This document shows positions 8,637-16,529 of a stretch of 54,455 bases of DNA, piece by piece (within the stretch, counting starts at the first letter, position 1; each line of letters begins with the position of its first letter). The notes beneath the pieces were generated by a model. That model was not told the DNA's origin. It searched no databases and saw only the letters and a list, made by a program, of their open reading frames with translations. The position numbers and the translations under genes were made by a program. Origin of the DNA: an uncultured Clostridium sp. (lineage in GTDB: Bacteria; Bacillota; Clostridia; Lachnospirales; Lachnospiraceae); assembly GCA_902496665.1 (NCBI GenBank), contig CABVBU010000021.1, positions 1 to 54,455 on the forward strand, given 5' to 3'.

Positions 8637-9625
8637 CGCATACCCTTATATTTAAGTACGTATTCTACAATATCCAGCTGGTCGGAAACTCTCTGATAAA
8701 TATCAAATCCCCGGAATGTTTCCACGGTTATTGTTGGAATACCAAGATTTGTTGTGACTGTGTTGTTAATACTTCCGATCGGTCCCGGACCATTATATCC
8801 AAATGGAACGGAGCAAAGTTCCCCATCCTGTGTTGCAAACAGAAGATCAAAGAACATGTCTCCCATCTTTTCCAGATCTGTAAAGATCAAGGAACTTCCC
8901 AGGAAATCTCTTCCCTCAGTATAAATGATTGCCTCATGAAGGTCAAACAGAAATCCCGGATTTTTATCTTCGATATCTGTATAGATTGCATTGGCGACCT
9001 GTTCTCCCGGCGTGCCATCTGCTTTTCCCGGGAAGCAGCGGTTCATGTCATCCTCATCCACATAACGTTTCAGCTCTTTTGCTCCTTTTGCGTTTGCCGG
9101 AGCCAGGACATAAAGTTCTCCACTTGAAATCGTTGCCTTACGAAGCAGTTTACCTGCAAACCAGCCGGCACGCTCATCACCGTGGACACCACCTACAATA
9201 TATACGGTTTCTCCCGGATTTTCGGAAGCGATGTGGTATACCTCCATCTCGTAATCCGTTCCCTCCAACAGTTTATATGTATCGACTGTCACCGGGTACT
9301 CTTCCGTAAAATGTTCCCCAAAATCAGAAAAATTCGCAGTGTCGATGTCCACTGTACACTCGGGTTCCTGAACCAGATATCCATCTGTCATGAACTTATT
9401 TCCATTGATCTCTACTTCATGCCACTCTTTTTCAGCGCTTTCCGTTCCGGAGGTTTCGGTCTGCGTACTTACACTTTCTGTTTCAGTTTCGGTCTCTCCG
9501 GACGATGTCTCCTGGACTGCACTCGTCTTGACTGAAGGCTCCGTCTGTGCCTGACTGCAAGCAGTCAGACACAGGGAGGCGCTCATTAACAACATTACTT
9601 CATACTTAAGATTGAATTTTTTCAA
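8633..9625 (-). CDS. Lipoprotein zinc hydrolase, AstE/AspA (M14-like) family, copy 1
   Basis: The 330-residue protein begins at TTG 9625 behind GGGGAGGAG. Signal peptide with lipobox LTAC puts Cys23 at the lipidation site, followed by a Glu/Thr/Ser linker to about residue 68. The catalytic domain shows GGVHGDE (zinc ligands His148 and Glu151), DMNR-x-FPG (Asn195-Arg196, substrate contact), DLHEA (third zinc ligand His230) and TVETFRG with Glu302 as likely catalytic base. The family includes succinylglutamate desuccinylase and aspartoacylase. A secreted member beside pgsB suggests an action on gamma-glutamyl amide bonds. Phage gamma-PGA hydrolase PghP has a related carboxypeptidase fold, which supports this, but substrate is inferred. 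Confidence 0.85.
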   Translation of the reverse strand: MKKFNLKYEVMLLMSASLCLTACSQAQTEPSVKTSAVQETSSGETETETESVSTQTETSGTESAEKEWHEVEINGNKFMTDGYLVQEPECTVDIDTANFSDFGEHFTEEYPVTVDTYKLLEGTDYEMEVYHIASENPGETVYIVGGVHGDERAGWFAGKLLRKATISSGELYVLAPANAKGAKELKRYVDEDDMNRCFPGKADGTPGEQVANAIYTDIEDKNPGFLFDLHEAIIYTEGRDFLGSSLIFTDLEKMGDMFFDLLFATQDGELCSVPFGYNGPGPIGSINNTVTTNLGIPTITVETFRGFDIYQRVSDQLDIVEYVLKYKGMR

Positions 9626-9661
9626 TATTTTTCTCCTCCCCTTCAAAACAGAACCCGTCCG

Positions 9662-10801
9662 TTACTGGGCATCAGCAAGATAACTGCCGATTCCGTTTTC
9701 AATAATCTCGTTATAGGTCGGAATGTTTCCGAGATTAATCCTGCCGGCATCTCCTGTATAGTTATTCGCAAATGCATTTACACAGGTAATGTGTCTCGCA
9801 CAACGTTCGGAAATATTGACACCTTCTTCTCCGTATTCTACGTTCAAAGCTCCATACTGGTAAGCTCTTGTATAGAATTTATCCTTTCCGGTTACAATCA
9901 GATCTGAGCTGGTTGCTCCGTGAAGACGTCCCTGGGAAGCATTCGCAGTTTCCATCAACAATGCCAGCGTATTCGTATAGTCACCGAGCTCACGATGAGT
10001 AAGTCCATGAAGATTTGTCGGGGATTTTTCAGCACTGATCTTAAACTGTCCTTCAAGATCCCATAAAATCGAATCATTTGCCAGATTCAGAGCATTGTCA
10101 TGAGCAACGATCGCATTTACGGTCGTATACTCCGGAGATGCCTCGTGCAGATCCACCGTAATTGTAATATCCTTGTCCTTGATAAATTCTGTGATCGCAT
10201 ATGCGACACGCTCTGTCAGGTTACCGTCTGCACGTCCCGGATAAGCACGGTTTAAATTTCGTGTCTCACTTCCGGAAAGCTGCTGTCCGGATGCCGCATG
10301 TACATAGATCTCACTATCCGGCCACTGATCGATCGGGTTTGTTGCACGAGACCCAAATCGGAACCATCTCTCTCCGTTTTTGGTCGGAATGTAATAGCGA
10401 AGCGGAGAGGCTTCCTGCGGATCTGTACAACTGAACGCACTGTTATTGGCTCTCGGAATCACATAGAGTGTTCCTTCCTCCGGTTTACAGGACTCGATCA
10501 GAGCAACTGCGGATACCACACCGGATGGCTCGTTCGGATGGGTTCCGCCAAGGACCAGCATACTGGCTCCCGGATTTCCGCTGTCAAGGACGTAAACCTC
10601 CGTATCTCCGCTTGTTCCCTTTAATTCAGGGAGATACTCACTGAGCATAAACTGTGAAGTGACTCCTTCACCAGGATAAATTGGCGCTGCAGTTTTCTGG
10701 GAACGGAAAATTCCTCCAAGATAGACGCACATGCCTACTACAAATACACTTAATACTCCCGCACTGATAAAGTTAGCCGGGATTTTCTTTTTATTCTCCA
10801 T
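9662..10801 (-). CDS. Membrane-anchored zinc hydrolase, AstE/AspA (M14-like) family, copy 2
   Basis: The 379-residue protein has a good GGAGGG site before its ATG. One uncleaved-looking membrane helix (11-30) anchors the enzyme outside. The catalytic domain has GGTHPNE (His88, Glu91), RNLNRAYPG (Asn184-Arg185), DLHEAS (His219) and LLMETANAS (Glu284). It is more distant from copies 1 and 3, which look alike, and has a longer insertion between the first zinc pair and the NR motif (residues about 120-175). It lies between the small membrane protein gene and copy 1. Cleavage of gamma-glutamyl bonds in poly-gamma-glutamate is a reasonable but untested role. Confidence 0.83.
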   Translation of the reverse strand: MENKKKIPANFISAGVLSVFVVGMCVYLGGIFRSQKTAAPIYPGEGVTSQFMLSEYLPELKGTSGDTEVYVLDSGNPGASMLVLGGTHPNEPSGVVSAVALIESCKPEEGTLYVIPRANNSAFSCTDPQEASPLRYYIPTKNGERWFRFGSRATNPIDQWPDSEIYVHAASGQQLSGSETRNLNRAYPGRADGNLTERVAYAITEFIKDKDITITVDLHEASPEYTTVNAIVAHDNALNLANDSILWDLEGQFKISAEKSPTNLHGLTHRELGDYTNTLALLMETANASQGRLHGATSSDLIVTGKDKFYTRAYQYGALNVEYGEEGVNISERCARHITCVNAFANNYTGDAGRINLGNIPTYNEIIENGIGSYLADAQ

Positions 10802-10812
10802 TTGATTCCCTC

Positions 10813-10962
10813 CTACTTGATCAGAAACAGGCGAAGCAGCAGCGGAATCAAAACCAGAGCCGCATCAATCTGAAACATGACATCTTTTTCTTTTTTAAAC
10901 ATATCAACGCCGATCAAGAGGATCAAAAGTGCAAGAATCCCAAGATATACATACATTAACAT
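10813..10962 (-). CDS. 49-residue membrane protein, possible CapE/PgsE-like accessory subunit
   Basis: The ATG at 10962 follows AAAGGAGGAG, and the gene ends 12 bases before the next one, so it is a real small gene in the operon. The protein is a hydrophobic hairpin: helix at 4-18, a charged turn (MFKKEKDVMFQ) and a second helix at 31-47. I do not recognise the sequence. Known PGA synthases of Bacillus need a membrane protein of similar size (CapE in B. anthracis, PgsE in B. subtilis), so a comparable accessory role is suggested by size, topology and context only. Confidence 0.65.
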   Translation of the reverse strand: MLMYVYLGILALLILLIGVDMFKKEKDVMFQIDAALVLIPLLLRLFLIK

Positions 10963-10976
10963 AGTTTTCTCCTCCT

Positions 10977-12254
10977 TTACGCTGTCAGGAATGCAAACGC
11001 GCTTGATTTGATCAGAATTGTCAAAGCAAGAAGAATGCAGATGACAAAAGGAATGACGCACTTGATCAACACCGGTTTATATTTTAATCCAACAATCTGT
11101 GCAGCATAGTTTCCTGCCAATGCTGTCGGTGGCATGAGATCTCCAAGACAGCAGATGAAAGAGAGCATACAGCACATTACGATATCGTTTCCGCCACCCG
11201 CCTGCAGTAAGACAAGAAGGAATGGAATTCCCATGACAGATGCGGCTCCGTAAGAGCTTACTGCACCGAATCCCGGCATAATCGTACAGATAAAGATATA
11301 AAGAACCATCGTTCCCGCACTCAGACAGCTTACAACGATCCATCCACGAGCACCGGAAAGTGTCATAATCTGGATAAACATACCGACTCCCATGAGCTTT
11401 CCTAAAACAGGGATCGTGGTATCAATCGCCTTTAACGCACTCTTCCACAAATTAAATTTACGTCCGGTAAAGCATCCGATCACCGATGCGATCAGGAAGA
11501 TCAGACCTGTGCCGAGCTGTGGAAGTGTCGGCAGCATTTTTGAAGCAATCAGCATCACTGCCAGAAAAATAATCGGAATATAAAGACGAAATCCATATTT
11601 TTTTCCAATCTCCATATTTAAATTTTTCTTTAACACGTCGATATTTAAATTCTTACAATGTTTAAGTCCAAGGAACAGAACCGTAAACACTGCACACGGA
11701 ATCGTGATAAGAAATAATGGACCTTCAAAGCCAATATACGGCATATCTACTCCACCGGCAATCAACATGGCCGGAATATTAACCGGAGGTGCTGCCATTC
11801 CCATGATTGCTCCGATCGCGATAATTGCTCCTGCCTGATCCTTGGGAATTCCAATCATGAGAAGCAGCGGTGCAACTAATGCTCCTGCACTCAGCACGGC
11901 AGCTGTAGAAGATCCTGTGATCATTCCCGGGAACATGATGACGAACATGAGAAGAATCAGCATCACAGCCGGCACCTTGTAAAATCGCGTTACGATCGCT
12001 GCATTCAACGCTTCCAATGCTCCGGATTCATTGATGACGGTCATGAACAACATGGCCATTGAGATGATAAGAATTGTATCAATATAAGTAAATGTACCTT
12101 CAAACAGATGGCGAAGCGGAATTCCGTCTCCGGCAATGAGTGCACCGGCCACCGCTCCTGCCACCATAGAAAGGCTTACCGGCAATTTGATCAAAATATT
12201 GGCAATCAGAAAAACTAAAAGCATGCCAATCAGGCAAATAAGCTCTCTATCCAC
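10977..12254 (-). CDS. DctM-like ion-coupled permease of the PGA operon
   Basis: The 425-residue protein starts with GTG behind TGAGGA and has about eleven or twelve membrane helices. Motifs such as PGMITGSSTAAVLSAGALVAP and, near the C-terminus, LGDLMPPTALAGNYAA resemble TRAP large permeases and the wider ion transporter superfamily. No DctP or DctQ partner is next to it, so it may work alone as a secondary carrier. Position between the DUF6305 lipoprotein gene and the hydrolases suggests transport of glutamate, short gamma-glutamyl oligomers or a counter-ion. The substrate cannot be read from the sequence. Confidence 0.75.
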   Translation of the reverse strand: MDRELICLIGMLLVFLIANILIKLPVSLSMVAGAVAGALIAGDGIPLRHLFEGTFTYIDTILIISMAMLFMTVINESGALEALNAAIVTRFYKVPAVMLILLMFVIMFPGMITGSSTAAVLSAGALVAPLLLMIGIPKDQAGAIIAIGAIMGMAAPPVNIPAMLIAGGVDMPYIGFEGPLFLITIPCAVFTVLFLGLKHCKNLNIDVLKKNLNMEIGKKYGFRLYIPIIFLAVMLIASKMLPTLPQLGTGLIFLIASVIGCFTGRKFNLWKSALKAIDTTIPVLGKLMGVGMFIQIMTLSGARGWIVVSCLSAGTMVLYIFICTIMPGFGAVSSYGAASVMGIPFLLVLLQAGGGNDIVMCCMLSFICCLGDLMPPTALAGNYAAQIVGLKYKPVLIKCVIPFVICILLALTILIKSSAFAFLTA

Positions 12255-12345
12255 AAAATATCCTCAACTTTCTTTTGGAATAACTGCGGAGGGCTGAAAC
12301 CCTCCGCAATTTCTTTAAAGTATAGGTTCCTGTCCGGTTAATCTA

Positions 12346-13062
12346 TTATTTTGCAAATAAATCAGTCAGAACTGTCACCGTATTCTTTGTCTGCTGAACT
12401 AATGTGATCGGGATATTGTTCTCTTTTGCATATCCGGTGAATTTTCCGTCATAATCGCCATCTTCCTTAACAATTGCATAGCTCGATTCCGCAAGAACCA
12501 TATCTGCAAACTTATCAGAAAGGGCGCCGCGGCGTGCATTTCCTCCGATATGACAACAGATCACTTCACAATCTGAATTCTTAACCGCTTCCATGAATGC
12601 TTCTGCACGTGCAGTCTCGTCCGCCTCAGAAATACCTGCTGCTCCTAATCCCTTTGTGCTGGCTCCGACTGTAATAATGATGGTCTTATAATTCGGAACA
12701 TCCTCTGCTGTTGCGACAGAATTATATGTATACTCTACGCCCAATCTTCCCATTACGTTATCAAGCATCGCTGCATCTGTACTCTGTCCAAAGGATGTGA
12801 CAAGTACCGGAGCTTCATATTTGCTCTTGTCAATCTCACCGATCGTAACGACCGGCTCCTGATCACTTGTAACGGTCTCACCTGTTGCAGCCGCTGCCGC
12901 TGTTGTTTCTCCTGCAGCTGCTGTCGTTTCCGCAGCTACTGTTGTCTCTACTGCAGCTGCAGTTGTTGCTGCCGCTGTTGTTGCTGTCGATGCTGAATTT
13001 CCGCATCCGGATACCGCCGCAACTGTCATCACTGTTAATACTGTAGCAAATACTTTTCTCAT
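12346..13062 (-). CDS. DUF6305-type lipoprotein
   Basis: The 238-residue protein starts at ATG 13062, eight bases behind AGGAGG; longer readings run into the gamma-glutamyltransferase gene. Signal peptide ends at lipobox VSGC (Cys20). A linker built almost wholly of Ala, Thr, Glu and Gly reaches about residue 70. The folded part (about 75-238) has alternating hydrophobic strands such as APVLVTSFGQS, TIIITVGAS and CEVICCHIGG, resembling a flavodoxin-like alpha/beta fold. I associate it with family DUF6305, without a known reaction. It may bind a ligand for the neighbouring permease. Family call is moderate, function open. Confidence 0.72.
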   Translation of the reverse strand: MRKVFATVLTVMTVAAVSGCGNSASTATTAAATTAAAVETTVAAETTAAAGETTAAAAATGETVTSDQEPVVTIGEIDKSKYEAPVLVTSFGQSTDAAMLDNVMGRLGVEYTYNSVATAEDVPNYKTIIITVGASTKGLGAAGISEADETARAEAFMEAVKNSDCEVICCHIGGNARRGALSDKFADMVLAESSYAIVKEDGDYDGKFTGYAKENNIPITLVQQTKNTVTVLTDLFAK

Positions 13063-13099
13063 TTTCATATCCTCCTTAATTTGCTTTGCATTTGTTTTT

Positions 13100-14941
13100 T
13101 TAATATCCAAGGGCTTTTCCATCCCGACGCGGATCGGCTCCTCCATAAAGCAAGCCATCATCCCCATACAGGACTGCATTGACAGCTCCCTGGGATTTAT
13201 CATATTCAGAGCTTATTGACAGTTCATTTCCGGCATCCTGCAGATATTTCTGCACCTGCCCGGAAAGTCTGCTTTCACACTGAACATTTCCTGACGTATC
13301 ACTGTAAAATCTTGGTGCGTTGATCGCCTCCTGCAGACTCATCCCACGATCGATCACATTAACGATCACTTCCGTGACTGCTGTGATGATCTTTGTGGAT
13401 CCGGGAGATCCCAATACCATAAATGGGCTTCCATCTTCCTTTAATACGATCGTCGGACTCATAGAACTCAGTGGTGTCTTGCCTCCTGCAACTGCATTCG
13501 GGGAATCCGGATCCGCTGAAAAATCATTTAATTCATTATTCAAAACAAATCCATATCCATCCGCCACAACCTTTGAACCAAACGCTCCATTAATCGTCTG
13601 TGTCACCGAAACAATATTTCCTTTCGCATCAGCAACAGAAAAATGAGTGGTGTCTTCATGTTCGTAGATCCACGGATCCACCATCTCGAAATTATCTGCT
13701 TTTTGATCATCAATCGAATCTGCCAGAACTTTTGCTCTCTCCTTTGACAGGATTCCTTCAATGGGAACCTTCGTGTAAGCCGGATCACCCATGAATTCTG
13801 ACCGATCACGGAAACACATCTTAAATGCCTCTGTCATCCGATGTGTCCGAAGTGCCTCATCTGTATTTTCTGACATATCAAAGTTTTCTAAAATATTCAA
13901 AGCTTCGATCACATGGGCTCCACCGGATGATGGAAGCGGAGAAGAAAGGATTTGATATCCACGATATGTTCCGCTGGATGCCTCAAGAACTTCCACCTGA
14001 TAGGAATACAAATCTTCCTTTGTGATCAATCCATTATATGCATTTACTGACTCCACGATTGCATCCGCGATCTCGCCTTCATAAAATACGGAAGCTCCTT
14101 CCTCTGCGATCAGCTGAAGTGTTTTTGCAAGATCCTCATTCGAAAGCGTATTTCCTGCTTCGTATGGGAAGCCCATATCATCCAGATAAATCTCGCCAAG
14201 CTCCGGATACTGCGTCATCAGATCATATGCGCCAAACATTGCATCGTATAACGATGGTGTAACCGTGATTCCTGCTTCCGCAAGACGGATTGCCGGCTCA
14301 AGCACCTGTTTCCATGTGACATTTCCGGAACCGAATTTGTTGAACGCGTACTCCATTCCCCGGACAGTTCCAGGAACTCCTACAGATTTTCCTCCCACTG
14401 CTTTTTCATTTCCCTGCACATGTCCCTCACTGTCAAGAACCCACATCGCCGGACTTGCATTTGCCGGTGCTTTTTCCCTGAAATTTACAAAAGCACTTGT
14501 TCCATCTTCACTGCGAATCAACATGAATCCTCCGCCACCAATCCCGGAAGCGTTCGGTTCCGCAACCCCGATTGCAAATGAAATGGCCACTGCCGCATCG
14601 ATGGCATTTCCTCCGGCCTTTAAAATTTCAATGCCTGCCCTGGATGCTTCATATTCTCCCGAAGAAACAACTGCCTGCGTTCCTTTTGCATCGCGACCCT
14701 CAATGGTTAGTTTTCCATTTTCATCCCAAAGATACCAGCCATTCCCATCGGTGACACATCCATCAGGGACTGAAGCTTCTGCGGTCTTAGCGGTTTCAGC
14801 CTCCGTTTCCGCCAATGTTGTCACTTCAGAGGTTGTTGCTTCCTTGTCGGTAACCTCAGAAGCAGTTGTATTGGAACAGCCCCCGGTAATCAGAATGCTT
14901 GCAATCATTGCCACCGCCAAAGTGTTTTTTGCTATTTTCAT
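13100..14941 (-). CDS. ggt: Gamma-glutamyltransferase lipoprotein, copy 1 (canonical active site)
   Basis: The 613-residue precursor starts at ATG 14941 behind GGGAG. Lipobox LITGGC places Cys22 at the membrane anchor, and a short insert precedes the enzyme domain at about 85. It is an Ntn hydrolase that should self-cleave before Thr431 in DTTHFSVAD, producing two subunits. Residues known from E. coli to hold the donor are all in place: Arg155 in FREKAP, Asp473 in NNELNDFS, Ser492-Ser493 in LSSMSPT and the GSPGS loop (511-515). Reactions would be hydrolysis or transfer of gamma-glutamyl groups outside the cell, for instance trimming poly-gamma-glutamate ends. It is the fourth gene of the operon. 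Confidence 0.93.
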   Translation of the reverse strand: MKIAKNTLAVAMIASILITGGCSNTTASEVTDKEATTSEVTTLAETEAETAKTAEASVPDGCVTDGNGWYLWDENGKLTIEGRDAKGTQAVVSSGEYEASRAGIEILKAGGNAIDAAVAISFAIGVAEPNASGIGGGGFMLIRSEDGTSAFVNFREKAPANASPAMWVLDSEGHVQGNEKAVGGKSVGVPGTVRGMEYAFNKFGSGNVTWKQVLEPAIRLAEAGITVTPSLYDAMFGAYDLMTQYPELGEIYLDDMGFPYEAGNTLSNEDLAKTLQLIAEEGASVFYEGEIADAIVESVNAYNGLITKEDLYSYQVEVLEASSGTYRGYQILSSPLPSSGGAHVIEALNILENFDMSENTDEALRTHRMTEAFKMCFRDRSEFMGDPAYTKVPIEGILSKERAKVLADSIDDQKADNFEMVDPWIYEHEDTTHFSVADAKGNIVSVTQTINGAFGSKVVADGYGFVLNNELNDFSADPDSPNAVAGGKTPLSSMSPTIVLKEDGSPFMVLGSPGSTKIITAVTEVIVNVIDRGMSLQEAINAPRFYSDTSGNVQCESRLSGQVQKYLQDAGNELSISSEYDKSQGAVNAVLYGDDGLLYGGADPRRDGKALGY

Positions 14942-14963
14942 TCCCGTATCTCCCAAATACCAG

Positions 14964-15551
14964 CTATTTTTGGATCTGCCCTATCACAATTCTTTCTGCT
15001 TCTTTCAAGAGATCCATATCAAACGTAATATCAGGTTTTTCCAATCCCTGTTCTCCGAGTGCTTCCTCATCAAGTCTGGCATCGTCTGCAGCTTTCTTTA
15101 ACTGTTCCAACAGATCAATGGCTGTCTCAGGCCAGTTATTATTTTCTTTCAGTTCTTTTGCCGCATAGTACATTGCCACATACTTTTTAGGAACCTCATC
15201 TGCAGATACGGATACCCCAAACCAATATGCCGCTAATTGATCTCTGCTCTGAAATACCCAGGTGATTTCTTTCCAGATATGATCTGAAATTTCAATCGCT
15301 CTCTGCATTTTTTGCTCATCGATTTCTTTAACGACCGGTTTCTTGCTTACATCAATCAGCGCTTTCCAATCATGCTCATAGCCATAAATGATAAGTCCGG
15401 TTTGAAGCAGATGGATCATTTTTGAAAATACTCCCGGATTTGCCGCATCCCTACAGGTGATCTCCAACGCATCTGCTCTGCTTTTCAGAAACAGACGGTC
15501 GATCTGAATGTCCTGACTGGTTATTCCCATTAAGTATGCTGTATACTCCAT
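14964..15551 (-). CDS. Unknown 195-residue cytosolic protein of the PGA operon
   Basis: I do not recognise this protein. The ATG at 15551 follows CAGGAGGGA. It has no signal peptide or membrane helix and is predicted to be mostly alpha-helical, with many Glu, Lys and Asp. Helical stretches include VFSKMIHLLQTGLIIYG, AIEISDHIWKEITWVF and ETAIDLLEQLKKAADDA. It lies between the third hydrolase gene and the first gamma-glutamyltransferase gene with gaps of 15 and 22 bases, so it is translated as part of the operon. A soluble regulatory or scaffolding role is only a guess. Confidence 0.7.
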   Translation of the reverse strand: MEYTAYLMGITSQDIQIDRLFLKSRADALEITCRDAANPGVFSKMIHLLQTGLIIYGYEHDWKALIDVSKKPVVKEIDEQKMQRAIEISDHIWKEITWVFQSRDQLAAYWFGVSVSADEVPKKYVAMYYAAKELKENNNWPETAIDLLEQLKKAADDARLDEEALGEQGLEKPDITFDMDLLKEAERIVIGQIQK

Positions 15552-15566
15552 AGTCCCTCCTGCCCT

Positions 15567-16505
15567 CTATTCCTCTATCATCTGAAATCTTTTAAGAACA
15601 TACTGAATAAGATCCATTTGATCAGTAAGCCTTGTTTCCATTGTATATCCTCTGTAAGTCTCAATCGTTATAACAGGTATCTTTAAGTTCTTGCTGATTT
15701 CCGCATTCACGCTTCCTTCAGGTCCCGGTCCATAAAGATTGAACGCTGTATTACAAAGTGCTCCACTCTCCGTTTCAGATACCATATCCATTAGCAATTC
15801 CATCTGATCATTCATATCTGTAAATATCAGTGAATTTCCGATAAAATCATATTGACCGGAAACGGGTTTTGCTTCGTGAAGATCTAACATGAGATCCGGA
15901 GCTGCCTGTTCGATATCGTTATAAATGGTGTATGCGATTCTTTCAGCTACATTTCCCTCTTTATCCCCTGGGAAACTTCGATTCAAGTCTTCATGTGAAA
16001 TTACATATCTCGATTTCGGGTTCTTTTCTGCTCCCCAGCGGTTTGCAGGGGACAAAATATACAGTTCACCGGCTTTGATCGATATTTTTTTGAGGAGCTC
16101 TCCTGTCTGCCATGCAGCCTCTTCATCTCCATGTACTCCGGCAACGATATATACGACATTTCCAGGTTCTTCCCCGGAAATATGAACCACGTTATTTTCC
16201 CATTCGGTGTTCTCTGCAATAAAATACTGCTCCGTCTGACTTTCATATTCGTTTATGAAATATTTCCCAAAATCAGCTGGTTTCATAAGCTCAATATCAA
16301 ACTCATACGGCGGATCGATTGGAATCTGTTCCGTTTTCAGTATCTTTTCATCCGCATCCTTCACCCATTCTTCGTAATTTTCATCCGTTTCATTTTTCTG
16401 GACTGTTGCCTGTTCTTTCTTTTCAGTTTCTGCTTTCGGGAGGCAGCAGCCTCCCAAAAGCAGACTTGCAAAAACAACAAGCATCCAATATCGGTTTACC
16501 CGCAA
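15567..16505 (-). CDS. Lipoprotein zinc hydrolase, AstE/AspA (M14-like) family, copy 3
   Basis: The 312-residue precursor begins with TTG at 16505 behind an AGGAG-like site; the next ATG, seven codons on, would lose the basic N-terminus of the signal peptide. Lipobox LLGGC gives Cys20. A charged linker reaches about residue 60. Zinc ligands are His125 and Glu128 in AGVHGDE and His210 in LDLHEA; Asn175-Arg176 lie in DLNRSFPG, and TIETYRG holds the likely catalytic Glu. It is close to copy 1 over most of its length, pointing to duplication within the operon. Action on gamma-glutamyl polymer is inferred from context. Confidence 0.85.
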   Translation of the reverse strand: MRVNRYWMLVVFASLLLGGCCLPKAETEKKEQATVQKNETDENYEEWVKDADEKILKTEQIPIDPPYEFDIELMKPADFGKYFINEYESQTEQYFIAENTEWENNVVHISGEEPGNVVYIVAGVHGDEEAAWQTGELLKKISIKAGELYILSPANRWGAEKNPKSRYVISHEDLNRSFPGDKEGNVAERIAYTIYNDIEQAAPDLMLDLHEAKPVSGQYDFIGNSLIFTDMNDQMELLMDMVSETESGALCNTAFNLYGPGPEGSVNAEISKNLKIPVITIETYRGYTMETRLTDQMDLIQYVLKRFQMIEE

Positions 16506-16529
16506 TTCTCCTATTCTCCGTCAAACATC

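Noticed and set aside
12860..13000. CRISPR-like repeat tract near 12.9 kb
   Set aside because: The repeats are in-frame codons for an Ala/Thr/Glu linker of a lipoprotein, without spacers.
14265..15101. Long plus-strand open frame opposite the first gamma-glutamyltransferase gene
   Set aside because: It is antisense to a strongly conserved enzyme, has no ribosome binding site and no family features.
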